This document shows positions 26,770-35,800 of a stretch of 64,000 nt of DNA, piece by piece. A program made the translations under genes and the position numbers. This stretch comes from Lederbergia panacisoli (GTDB lineage: Bacteria > Bacillota > Bacilli > Bacillales > Bacillaceae_C): positions 1 through 64,000 of the forward strand of contig NZ_JANJGU010000012.1 in assembly GCF_024626525.1 (NCBI RefSeq), read 5' to 3'. How positions within the stretch are numbered: position 1 is the stretch's first letter; each line of letters starts with the position of its first letter. Under the pieces are notes generated by a model. It had not been told where the DNA came from and did no database searches. It saw nothing but the letters and a program-made list of their open reading frames with translations.

Positions 26770-27321
26770 ATGGGGAAGAATTTAGCAATTAAAACAATAG
26801 TCGCGATTGGGATTGGAGCAGCAGTGTTTGTCATTTTAGGAAGATTCGCATCGATTCCGACTGGAATTCCGAACACGAATATCAACACATCTTATGCATT
26901 CTTAGCGTTAATGGCGGTAGTGTTTGGACCAATTGCCGGTGGTCTTATCGGATTAATTGGTCACGCATTGTTAGATTCCATTATGTGGGGCAGCATTTGG
27001 TGGAGTTGGGTCATCATTTCAGCTTTTGTTGGATTATTAATTGGCTTTACGGCAAAAAGAATTAATATTGAAGCTGGAGAATTTGGCAAAAAACAAATTA
27101 TTTCTTTTAATATTATTCAAGCTCTCGTTCAAATTGTCGGATGGGGCATACTTGCACCGACTCTTGATATACTTATATACGCTGAACCAGCCAACAAAGT
27201 ATGGACACAAGGTATTGTAGCCGGTCTTGCGAACATTGTAACAGTTGCAGTCCTAGGTACAATTTTACTCGTCGCCTACGCAAAAACTAGAGTGAAAAGT
27301 GGAAGTTTGAAAGCAGAATAA
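26770..27321 (+). CDS. ECF transporter substrate-binding (S) component, UPF0397 type
   Basis: A 183-residue membrane protein with five or six hydrophobic spans. The segment [21 protein letters not shown]-type N-terminus (here [19 protein letters not shown]) and [20 protein letters not shown] are characteristic of UPF0397 S components. It decides the substrate of the ECF module. A related S component with T-box control is assigned to methionine uptake (MtsT) in lactobacilli. GGGAGAAGGGTCAAT precedes the ATG. The substrate here is inferred from context only. Confidence 0.85.
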   Translation: MGKNLAIKTIVAIGIGAAVFVILGRFASIPTGIPNTNINTSYAFLALMAVVFGPIAGGLIGLIGHALLDSIMWGSIWWSWVIISAFVGLLIGFTAKRINIEAGEFGKKQIISFNIIQALVQIVGWGILAPTLDILIYAEPANKVWTQGIVAGLANIVTVAVLGTILLVAYAKTRVKSGSLKAE

Positions 27322-27382
27322 AAGATAAGGTGAGGAAATCGTATTCGGTTTCCTCGTTTTACATGTATTTGAGGAGAACAAA

Positions 27383-29089
27383 ATGAAAAAGCCCGTTATT
27401 CAATTTGAACAATTTAATTTTAAATACCGCACACAAGTCGATCCAACTCTTCATGATCTTAATTTAACAATTTATGAAGGGGAAAAAGTGCTCATTGTCG
27501 GTCCTTCAGGTTCGGGAAAAAGTACGATTGGCCATTGCCTCAATGGGTTAATTCCGTTTTCCTATAAAGGGGAGATAACTGGGAGCCTAAACATAATGGG
27601 TCAGGAAACAAAAAATCTTGATATTTTTTCCCTATCTAAAATGGTCGGAACGGTATTGCAAGACCCTGATGGGCAATTTATCGGACTTACAGTTGCCGAG
27701 GATATTGCGTTTGCCCTTGAAAATGATGTGCGGGCACAAGATGAAATGGTTTCAATTGTAAAAGATGTTTCGAGCATGGTCGATATGGATGATTATTTGC
27801 AGTCATCCCTCCATCAATTGTCAGGTGGGCAGAAGCAGCGTGTTTCTTTAGCTGGCGTTATGGTGGATAATGTCGATATTTTACTATTCGACGAACCGCT
27901 CGCTAACCTCGATCCAGCAACTGGAAAACATGCGATTCAACTAATTGACCGTATCCAAAAAGAAACAAATACAACTGTCGTCATCATCGAGCATCGCCTT
28001 GAAGATGTTCTCGAATGCCATGTTGATCGAATTATTGTCGTCGATAAAGGCAAGATTGTAGCGGATCTTACACCTGATGAATTGCTTGCTTCTTCGGTTC
28101 TTGAACAATGCAATATTCGTGAGCCACTTTATGTAAAAGCAGCAAAATACGCCGGAGTTAAAGTAAAACCCGAGTCAAAGCCTTCACATATCAAAACATT
28201 TGCTGTTGATAAGGACAAGCTGCTCACCTGGTTTGAAGCGACCAGTCCTCCTTATCTAAAAAAGAAATCTGAACCAATTTTAGAGCTGGAAAATCTGCAT
28301 TTTAGCTATTCGCCGGGAAAGGATACGATTCACAATGTATCTTTTTCCATTGATAAAGGCGAAATGCTCAGCATCGCTGGGAAAAATGGTGCAGGGAAAT
28401 CGACTCTGGCTAGTCTTATTTGCGGCTTTAACAAACCTACTAGTGGTAAAATCCTTTTTAAAGGTAAAGACATTACGAATGACACGATCAAAGAAAGAGC
28501 TGAGCGAATTGGGCTCGTCATGCAAAATCCTAATCAAATGATTTCAAAGCATATGATTTTTGAAGAAGTGGCGCTCGGATTGGTATTGCGTGGAGTCCCA
28601 GAAGATGAAATTAAGGAGCGAGTTGAAAAAACACTACAAATATGCGGACTGTACCCTTTCCGAAACTGGCCGATTTCAGCCCTTAGCTTCGGACAAAAGA
28701 AACGCGTCACGATTGCTTCTATCTTAGTATTGGAACCAGAACTCATTATTTTAGACGAGCCAACCGCCGGACAAGATTTCAAACACTACACTGAAATCAT
28801 GGAGTTTTTATCCAAACTAAATGAAGAGGGCATCACAATTTTAATGATCACACATGACATGCACTTAATGCTCGAATACACACCAAGAGCGATCGTCATT
28901 GCTGGCGGGGAAAAAATTGCCGATGACACTTCTGCGAACATTTTAACAGATCAAGATGTGATCAAAAGAGCGAATTTGAAGGAAACTTCATTATTTGATC
29001 TTGCCGTTAAAGCAGGAATCGAAGAACCGAGAGAATTCGTTGGACGATTTATCGCCTTCGACAAGGGGGTGCGAACAACATGGCAGTAG
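27383..29089 (+). CDS. ECF transporter ATPase, two fused ABC domains
   Basis: A 568-residue protein with two ABC ATPase domains in one chain, replacing the usual EcfA and EcfA' pair. Domain 1: Walker A GPSGSGKST, signature LSGGQ, Walker B ILLFDEP. Domain 2 (from about residue 295): Walker A GKNGAGKST, a degenerate signature LSFGQKKR, Walker B LIILDEPTAGQD. GAGGAGAACAAA precedes the ATG. Its end overlaps the start of the T component gene by ten bases. It energises uptake by the S component encoded upstream. Confidence 0.92.
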   Translation: MKKPVIQFEQFNFKYRTQVDPTLHDLNLTIYEGEKVLIVGPSGSGKSTIGHCLNGLIPFSYKGEITGSLNIMGQETKNLDIFSLSKMVGTVLQDPDGQFIGLTVAEDIAFALENDVRAQDEMVSIVKDVSSMVDMDDYLQSSLHQLSGGQKQRVSLAGVMVDNVDILLFDEPLANLDPATGKHAIQLIDRIQKETNTTVVIIEHRLEDVLECHVDRIIVVDKGKIVADLTPDELLASSVLEQCNIREPLYVKAAKYAGVKVKPESKPSHIKTFAVDKDKLLTWFEATSPPYLKKKSEPILELENLHFSYSPGKDTIHNVSFSIDKGEMLSIAGKNGAGKSTLASLICGFNKPTSGKILFKGKDITNDTIKERAERIGLVMQNPNQMISKHMIFEEVALGLVLRGVPEDEIKERVEKTLQICGLYPFRNWPISALSFGQKKRVTIASILVLEPELIILDEPTAGQDFKHYTEIMEFLSKLNEEGITILMITHDMHLMLEYTPRAIVIAGGEKIADDTSANILTDQDVIKRANLKETSLFDLAVKAGIEEPREFVGRFIAFDKGVRTTWQ

Positions 29090-29916
29090 AAATGCTTGCA
29101 TATATTGACCGTCCTTCGCCTATTCATCGGCTGACTGGTGCAACGAAACTCATTTGCTTTATCTTATGGTCGACCACAGCCATGCTTACGTATGACACGC
29201 GCGTTCTCCTATTTTTATTTGTCGCAAGCATCACTATTTTTATCGCTTCGCAAGTAAAGATAAGAGAAATTTCCTTTGTGTTATTGTTTATATTAGCGTT
29301 TTTACTGCTCAACAATATCGCCATCTATATTTTTTCTCCACAAGAAGGGGTAAAAATTTACGGGACAAGCCATGTGCTGTTTGAAATTGTTGGCCGATAT
29401 AACGTAACGTGGGAACAGCTATTTTACCAGTTTAATATTACCATTAAATATTTCACGATTATTCCAGCAGCTCTTTTATTTATTGTGACGACACATCCTA
29501 GTGAATTCGCCGCGTCGCTAAACCGAATCGGGGTTAGCTACCGAATTTCATACGCTGTTGCATTAGCCTTGCGCTATATTCCCGACATCCAGCGCGATTT
29601 CCGGAACATCGCCATCACCCAGCAAGCGCGCGGAATTGACATGTCAAGGAAAGAAAAGATAGGGAAGCGAATCAAAAATATCGCCTCTATCATTATTCCA
29701 TTGATTCTATCGAGTCTAGATCGAATTGAAGTTATTAGCAACGCCATGGAACTGCGCGGTTTTGGAAAAAATAAAAAGCGCTCATGGTACAGCGCGCGAC
29801 CGTTTAAACGTATTGATTATATTGCCCTTATATTAGTAGGGAGCGCGTTCGTATTAGCAATGGTTATTACGTATTATGACGGAAGTCGATTTTATAACCC
29901 GTTCGGGGCGTTGTAG
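29080..29916 (+). CDS. ECF transporter transmembrane (T) component
   Basis: A 278-residue EcfT protein that couples the ATPases to the S component. It has about five hydrophobic spans and the cytoplasmic coupling-helix motifs TQQARGIDMSRK and AMELRGFGKNKKR, both of the A-R-G type. The ATG lies inside the end of the ATPase gene, so translation is coupled. A strong terminator begins in its last codons. Confidence 0.92.
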   Translation: MAVEMLAYIDRPSPIHRLTGATKLICFILWSTTAMLTYDTRVLLFLFVASITIFIASQVKIREISFVLLFILAFLLLNNIAIYIFSPQEGVKIYGTSHVLFEIVGRYNVTWEQLFYQFNITIKYFTIIPAALLFIVTTHPSEFAASLNRIGVSYRISYAVALALRYIPDIQRDFRNIAITQQARGIDMSRKEKIGKRIKNIASIIIPLILSSLDRIEVISNAMELRGFGKNKKRSWYSARPFKRIDYIALILVGSAFVLAMVITYYDGSRFYNPFGAL

Positions 29917-29943
29917 GAACGCTCCGAATGGGCTCTTTTTTTA
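29898..29943 (+). terminator. Terminator of the ECF operon
   Basis: CCCGTTCGGGGCGTT (29898-29912) pairs with AACGCTCCGAATGGG (29918-29932), 15 bp with two wobble pairs, then CTC and a run of T. Confidence 0.88.
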
Positions 29944-29986
29944 AAATAACCTCATCTGTTTATAACTATCTAGATGTATGAAAAAA

Positions 29987-30009
29987 CGTCGAGACTCTAT
30001 GTCCCGACG
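29987..30009 (-). terminator. tagU terminator
   Basis: CGTCGAGAC pairs with GTCCCGACG (one wobble) across TCTAT. On the minus strand six T follow. Confidence 0.85.
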
Positions 30010-30018
30010 CTTCTCTAC

Positions 30019-30948
30019 TTATTTCAATTCCAAATGCTCTTTCAGTCTATTCTGTACCTTCACTTGTTCCTCTTCAGGCACTACATAGTACCAAAGGCCA
30101 TCGATGGTTGCCCCGCTGCCTTCAATTTGGATTTGATCAATATTATGACGCGCATCTGCGTAATTTTTTTGAATAGATTTCATTTCATCAAAAGAAATAT
30201 TTGTTTCAACGTTTTTACTCAATGCTTTTAGAACGTCATCATATTTCCAAAGAGCAGAAATATTGGCACCTTTATTGATAACGCCTTGAATCACTTGACG
30301 TTGGCGCAATTGCCGGCCAAAATCACCACGAGCATCATTTTTACGCATACGCGCATAGCTTAATGCTTCTTTACCATTAAGATTAAGTTCTCCAACTGTA
30401 AAGTGGTGTCCATCTTGAGAAAAATCAAGATCATTATTAACCGTCACACCACCGACCGCATCTACAATTTCCTGGAACCCTTCCATATTCATCTTTACAT
30501 AATAATCAATCGGAATATCAAGGAATTTTTCAACAGTATTCATAGACATTTCAACACCGCCACGCGCATAGGCATGGTTAATCTTTTCTACCGTTCCATT
30601 TCCGACAATTTCCACTCGTGTATCACGTGGAATACTGAGCATTTCCATTGACTTATTCTTAGGATTTACAGTTAACACAATCATCGTATCCGAGCGGCCT
30701 TTGTCACCTTTCCGCTCATCCACTCCAAGCATCAATACTGAAAAAGGTTCCCTCTTACCAAGTTCCAAATCCGAAGGCCGTTTAACTTCTGGAGTGCGGT
30801 CAATCGGACTATGAACAGCATTGGCTGCTTTAGAAAGATTATGATAAATTGAATAACCATATGCCGCAATACCAGCTACAAGCACAAGTAAAATAATAAG
30901 GAATATTTTTAATCCTTTTCTTTTCTTTTTCGGTTTATGTCGACCCAT
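30019..30948 (-). CDS. tagU: LCP-family transferase (LytR-CpsA-Psr)
   Basis: Transfers teichoic acid or other anionic glycopolymers from undecaprenyl carriers to peptidoglycan. It has 309 residues: a Lys-rich cytoplasmic start, one membrane span (FLIILLVLVAGIAAYGYSI) and an extracellular LCP domain with VLMLGVDERKGDKGRSDTMIV, IPRDTRV, KINHAY and RGDFGRQLRQRQVI, holding the pyrophosphate-binding Arg and Asp residues. The sequence resembles Bacillus TagU. GGGAGAGGG precedes the ATG at 30948. It lies beside a PHP-type phosphatase often found with capsule genes. Confidence 0.92.
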   Translation of the reverse strand: MGRHKPKKKRKGLKIFLIILLVLVAGIAAYGYSIYHNLSKAANAVHSPIDRTPEVKRPSDLELGKREPFSVLMLGVDERKGDKGRSDTMIVLTVNPKNKSMEMLSIPRDTRVEIVGNGTVEKINHAYARGGVEMSMNTVEKFLDIPIDYYVKMNMEGFQEIVDAVGGVTVNNDLDFSQDGHHFTVGELNLNGKEALSYARMRKNDARGDFGRQLRQRQVIQGVINKGANISALWKYDDVLKALSKNVETNISFDEMKSIQKNYADARHNIDQIQIEGSGATIDGLWYYVVPEEEQVKVQNRLKEHLELK

Positions 30949-31105
30949 GTTTTTTCCCTCTCCCATAATACACTTTAGATGCCATACTATAATAGACGTT
31001 ATATACATACAAAAGTTACAACAATCTATATTATACTCATTCTCTATCAACCATTACAATAGTATATATATAGAAATTTTTAGGAAAGGGATGGAATATA
31101 GATGC

Positions 31106-31873
31106 TTAAAATAACCCCATTATCTTCCTTCTCTTAATTCTCTTAGGGATATCACGGTAAATATGATCGCCTTTTACCACCGCTTTTGCATTATTTTGAA
31201 AATAAGATATGTGATCGGATCCGTATTTCTTCTGTATGACATCAAAAGCTTCTTCCATTCTAAATGATCGCTTTTTCGCATTATGAGCATTAGAAGCGAC
31301 AAAATGCGCTAAATTTCCATCTACCAAATCTAATGCAAATTTTTGGACTTTTTTACCAAAATGCCCTGTCAAGCTGCCTGAACTAATTTGAGTCGCTGCA
31401 CCATTTTTAACAAGACTATATAAATGATCATGCTGTTCAATAAATTCAAGATTTCGCTCCGGATTTGCAATAATTGGTGTAAGCCCTCTCATTTGTATAT
31501 CAAAAAAAAGTTGGCTCGTATACCCCGGAACATGACTCTTTGGCAGTTCAATTAGAACATATGTAGACTGATCCGCAAGCGTCATGATTTTCCCATCTTC
31601 ATAATCTCTAAGGAGATCGCCATAGATTTGTATTTCCTGACCCGGTAAAATATTTACCTTACAGTTTTCAGTCTTTAAGTAAGCATTTAGCTCTTCTATT
31701 CGTGATAATATATTAATTTTCTCATTAAAATATGTCCCGTTTTGGTGATGCGGCGTGGCAATAATAGTATGAATCCCTTCAGCCTCTGCCTGTTTGGCCA
31801 TTAATAGACTATTTGCATAGTTAGGTGCACCATCATCCACCCCAGGCAAAATATGGCAGTGAATATCTATCAT
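31106..31873 (-). CDS. PHP-domain protein tyrosine phosphatase (YwqE/CpsB type)
   Basis: Manganese-dependent tyrosine phosphatase, 255 residues, that dephosphorylates BY-kinases controlling exopolysaccharide synthesis. PHP metal motifs: MIDIHCHILPGVDDG, IIATPHHQNG, GQEIQIYGD, ANPERN and ASNAHN. GGAGGAAATAGG precedes the ATG. The cognate kinase and modulator genes are not adjacent, so it is an orphan here. The region upstream (31874-32145) has no ORF; it holds AT-rich sequence with TATAAT-like boxes and one Spo0A-box match. Confidence 0.9.
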   Translation of the reverse strand: MIDIHCHILPGVDDGAPNYANSLLMAKQAEAEGIHTIIATPHHQNGTYFNEKINILSRIEELNAYLKTENCKVNILPGQEIQIYGDLLRDYEDGKIMTLADQSTYVLIELPKSHVPGYTSQLFFDIQMRGLTPIIANPERNLEFIEQHDHLYSLVKNGAATQISSGSLTGHFGKKVQKFALDLVDGNLAHFVASNAHNAKKRSFRMEEAFDVIQKKYGSDHISYFQNNAKAVVKGDHIYRDIPKRIKRRKIMGLF

Positions 31874-32042
31874 CCTATTTCCTCCAATTAGATATTTTAA
31901 AAAAACAACAATTTTATTATACTAGTAAATTATACCTAATTAAAAGAGGTTATCTCGCTATTTCTTTAAAAAAGTAAACATTTTTCCCTTGTTACTATTG
32001 GCTTATAGGTATTTCGTCACATTTTGCTAAAAAGTGATATTA

Positions 32043-32050
32043 TTCGACAA
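32043..32050 (-). promoter_or_regulatory. Possible Spo0A box
   Basis: The minus strand reads TTGTCGAA, the exact 0A box, 170 bp upstream of the tyrosine phosphatase gene. Another exact match lies at 48003-48010 upstream of the sulfatase. An 8-mer is expected about twice by chance in a window of this size, so the evidence is weak. Confidence 0.25.
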
Positions 32051-32145
32051 AATCACAGATCTAAAGTTCTGCTCATTTTGAAAATTATGGTATATCTATC
32101 AATTGGGATACACATGTATATTTCCTCATATATTATATAAATTTA

Positions 32146-32173
32146 AAGACGAAGGCTGGAATGCCTTCGTCTT
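32146..32173 (-). terminator. Terminator of the 55-residue protein gene
   Basis: AAGACGAAGGC pairs perfectly with GCCTTCGTCTT (11 bp, 6-nt loop), followed by TAAAT. Its position 20 bp after the small ORF supports that ORF as a gene. Confidence 0.75.
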
Positions 32174-32193
32174 CACGTTGGATTGTATTCAAG

Positions 32194-32361
32194 TTATGAT
32201 GAAAAATTGTTGAAATTTATGTATGCTTGTTCATGGTGTCTTTTTTTCATTTCTAACCTCTGCTTATAGCAGGCGTCCAAGCAGTCAGGAATTAGCACAG
32301 CTAGCTCTCTAAACTTCAGAATATGCCAATAATACCTGAATCGAAAATATAATTTCTTCAT
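32194..32361 (-). CDS. Riboswitch-controlled 55-residue protein, unknown
   Basis: A small basic and aromatic-rich protein (MKKLYFRFRYYWHILKFREL at the start, Tyr/Arg/His abundant). No family recognised; the amphipathic N-terminal half could associate with membranes. Support for a real gene: ACGGAGGATG binding site at 32371-32376, a perfect terminator just downstream, and a cyclic-di-GMP-I riboswitch whose P1 helix ends 4 nt before the GGAGG. In-frame ATG codons further up lie within the riboswitch, so 32361 is the start. Expression should respond to cyclic di-GMP, so a role in motility, adhesion or matrix is a reasonable guess. Confidence 0.72.
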   Translation of the reverse strand: MKKLYFRFRYYWHILKFRELAVLIPDCLDACYKQRLEMKKRHHEQAYINFNNFSS

Positions 32362-32381
32362 CCATATACATCCTCCGTTAG

Positions 32382-32495
32382 TCATAAATCGTCGGATGTC
32401 GTGTTCGGAAACTGGCTGGCATAATCAAACGATCTTAGCCCCTATAGTTTTGCGTCATTACTTTTCAGTAACTTTGCCGATTCGTACGATTTATG
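32382..32495 (-). promoter_or_regulatory. Cyclic-di-GMP-I (GEMM) riboswitch
   Basis: Read on the minus strand: P1 is CATAAATCGT paired with ACGATTTATG (10 bp, 32495-32486 with 32392-32383). Inside lie GGCAAA, a hairpin GTTACT-GAAA-AGTAAT with a GNRA tetraloop, GACGCAAA, GGGGCTAA, GCCAGCC and CCGA, all in the order of the GEMM-I consensus. The P1 3' strand ends next to the GGAGG of a 55-codon ORF and no terminator hairpin intervenes, so control is probably at translation initiation. The interval 32496-32839 otherwise holds a weak promoter-like stretch and a short 21-bp array. Confidence 0.88.
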
Positions 32496-32689
32496 GGTAT
32501 TCTCAACTATATAATCGTATAGAATCGCAATGATATTAATAGGTCCAATATCTCATTTTCTAGCATGACCTAAAACATTAATAGAGGAGGAAGGAACTAT
32601 GAAATCAACATTTCCACTTTCATCAAAGATCTCCTGTTCAAGGAAAAGTTCGGTTCTCACCAATTCCATAAACATTTTCAACATTTAAC

Positions 32690-32815
32690 AATAAATTATC
32701 ATCAATTTCCGACCAAACTTCACCAATTCTAGTATTAAATTCACCATATAGCTCAGAATATCCACCATACCTAATCTAAATTCCATCAATAACCTTCAAA
32801 GGAACATATGAAAAA
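32690..32815. repeat. Degenerate tandem array, 21-bp period (32.7 kb)
   Basis: Five or six units of 21 bp with TCATCAATT or TCACCAATT cores (for example ATCATCAATTTCCG, TTCACCAATTCTAG, TCCATCAATAACC). It lies between the riboswitch unit and the end of the large surface protein gene. Confidence 0.7.
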
Positions 32816-32839
32816 AATCATCATATGCCCTCTCAAAAC

Positions 32840-35800
32840 TTAATTCAATCTTCTTCTTGATAGCATGTACCAAACAGTTCCGATAAGAACAATCATTCCA
32901 CCTAGCAACATCAAATTATATACATTTGTTGAGGTATTTGGAAGTTGACTTGGTTTTTTTGATGTATCTTTTTTCGTTTCCTTATTTGGATCATCTTTCT
33001 CTTTTTCTTTCTTTTCATCATCCTTAATTGGATCTTTTGGTTTCGCTGGATCATCTTTTTCTATCTTATCGCTATCCTTAGGTACTTCATTTTTCGGAGG
33101 ATCATTTTTTTCTATATTTTCATCATCTTTTATTGGATCATCCTTATTTTCCAATATCCATTTTGCGTAAATCGTAATATCTTTTGTAACAGCTGTGTTA
33201 AAATCATAAGCTTCTGAAAGCCGATTGTCACTGAACCAGCCTGCGAAAATGTATCCTTCTTTTATCGGTGCTTGAGGTTCATCTACTTTTTCTTGGTATT
33301 TAACACTTTCAGCCGCAATAAGACTGCCACCATTTGTGTCAAAATCTACCTTATATTCGTTCGCAGACCATTTAGCATAAAGAGTGATGTCTGATTGTAC
33401 CGGTGCATTGAAATCGTATAAGTCATTTAGATTCGAATCCGTATACCAGCCTGCAAACGTATGGCCTTCTTTTGTCGGATCTTCCGGCTTGGTAACTTTC
33501 TCCTCATAGTTCACATCTTCAGATGAAACATTGCTGCCGCCATTGCTTTTAAAGCTTATTTTATACTCATTGATCGTCCACTTCGCATACAAAGTAACAT
33601 CCGATACGATACCAGTTTCAAAGTCATATAGCTCTGATAAAAGATCATCCGTATACCAGCCCGCAAACGTATGGCCTTCTTTTGTCGGATCTTCTGGCTT
33701 AGTAGTTTTCTCCTCATAGTTCACATCTTCAGATGAAACAATGCTGCCGCCATTGCTTTCAAAGCTTACTTTATATTCATTGATCGTCCACTTTGCATAC
33801 AATGTAACATCCGATACGATACCAGTTTCAAAGTCATATAGCTCTGATAAAAGATCATCCGTATACCAGCCCGCAAACGTATGGCCCTCTTTTGTCGGAT
33901 CTACTGGCTCAGTAACTTTCTCCTCATAGTTCACATCTTCAGATGAAACATTGCTGCCGCCATTGCTTTCATAGCTTATTTTATATTCATTGATCGTCCA
34001 CTTCGCATACAAAGTAACATCGGATACGACACTAGTTTCAAAGTCATATAGCTCTGTTAATAGAGCATCCCTATACCAGCCTGCAAACGTATGGCCTTCT
34101 TTTGTCGGATCTTCCGGCTTGGTAGCTTTCTCCTCGAAGTTCACATCTTCAGATGAAACATTGCTGCCGCCATTGCTTTCATAGCTTATTTTATATTCAT
34201 TGATCGTCCACTTCGCATACAAAGTAACATCGGATACGACACTAGTTTCAAAGTCATATAGCTCTGTTAATAGAGCATCCGTATACCAGCCTGCAAACGT
34301 ATGGCCTTCTTTTGTCGGATCTTCTGGCTTGGTAGCTTTCTCCTCATAGTTCACATCTTCAGATGAAACAGTGCTGCCGCCATTGCTTTCATAGCTTACT
34401 TTATACTCGTTGATTGTCCACTTTGCATATAGTGTAATATCAGTTACGACACTAGTTTCAAAGTCATATGACTCTGTTAAAAGAGCATCCGTATACCAGC
34501 CTGCAAATGTATGACCTTCTTTTGTTGGATCTACTGGCTCACTAGCTTTCTCTTCATAGTTCACATCTTCAGATGAAACGTTGCTGCCGCCATTGCTTTC
34601 ATAGCTTACTTTATACTCGTTGATCGTCCACTTTGCATACAATGTAATATCGGATACGACACTAGTTTCAAAGTCGTATAGTTCTGTTAAAAGAGCATCC
34701 GTATACCAGCCTGCAAATGTATGGCCAACCTTACTTGGTGTTTTAGGAGTCATTGCTTTATCCCCAAAATTGACAGTCTCATCCGACACAGTACTTCCAC
34801 CATTACTTTCAAAACGTACTTTATATTCTTTGATCGTCCATTTTGCGTACAATGTAGTGTTATCCATCACAGGAAGATTAAAATCGTAGGTGTTAGTAAA
34901 AAGTGAATCGATGTACCAATTGTTAAAGATATATCCTGTTTTTGTCGGGTCTTCTGGCTTTGTCACTTTGTCATTGTGATTGACATTTTCCGATGCGACC
35001 GTATTTCCCCCGTTCGAATTAAATTCGACTATATATTTGTTAATATTCCATTTCGCATATAACTCAATATTGGAAGTTACCGGTTCATTAAAATCATATA
35101 ATGTTGTAAGCAACCCATCACTGTACCAGCCATCAAACTTGTAACCATCCTTAATCGGCGTTTTAGGGCTTGCCACCTTATTCCCATGATTGACGTCTGC
35201 ATTCTCAACATCGCTGCCGCCATTACTATTAAATCCAACTGTATACTGATTGATTGTCCATTTTGCATACAGTGTAACGTTAGAGATCACTTGCGTACTA
35301 AAATCATATAATGTAGTTAGCGAAGAATCACTATACCACCCTTCAAACGTGTAACCCACCTTACTTGGCGACTTAGGACTTACCACGTTATCCCCATAAT
35401 TGACACTAGCATCCGCAACGGCACTTCCACCATCACTGACAAAATTTACATTATACTGGTTGATTATCCATTTTGCATATATTGTAAAATCCGAAGTTAC
35501 TTTCGTATCAAAATCATATGGTGTAGTAAACTCTGTATCACTGTACCAGCCATCAAATTGATATCCTGTTCTCTGCGGATCGATTGGTTTGTTTACTTTT
35601 TGATTATGCTTTACAAATTCATCTTCTTTTACATCATCAAAATATTTAAATTCTACTTTGTAGTTCTGAATAGCCCATTGTGCATAAAGAGTAATATTTT
35701 CGGCTCCGACTTCAAGCCTATTAGCAGGAGGGTAAGCAGTTCCACTGCCATCTGATTTCGTATTCCAACCTACAAATATAAAACCTGCTTTCGCTAGATT

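Noticed and set aside
32599-32688. 29-codon plus-strand ORF with a strong AGGAGGAAGGAACT site
   Set aside because: The product has no recognisable features, its 3' end runs into the 21-bp array, and there is no terminator or neighbour support. It could be a decayed gene start.
33531-34889. Several plus-strand ORFs opposite the InlB repeats
   Set aside because: They are antisense shadows that repeat every 210 bp with the coding repeats.
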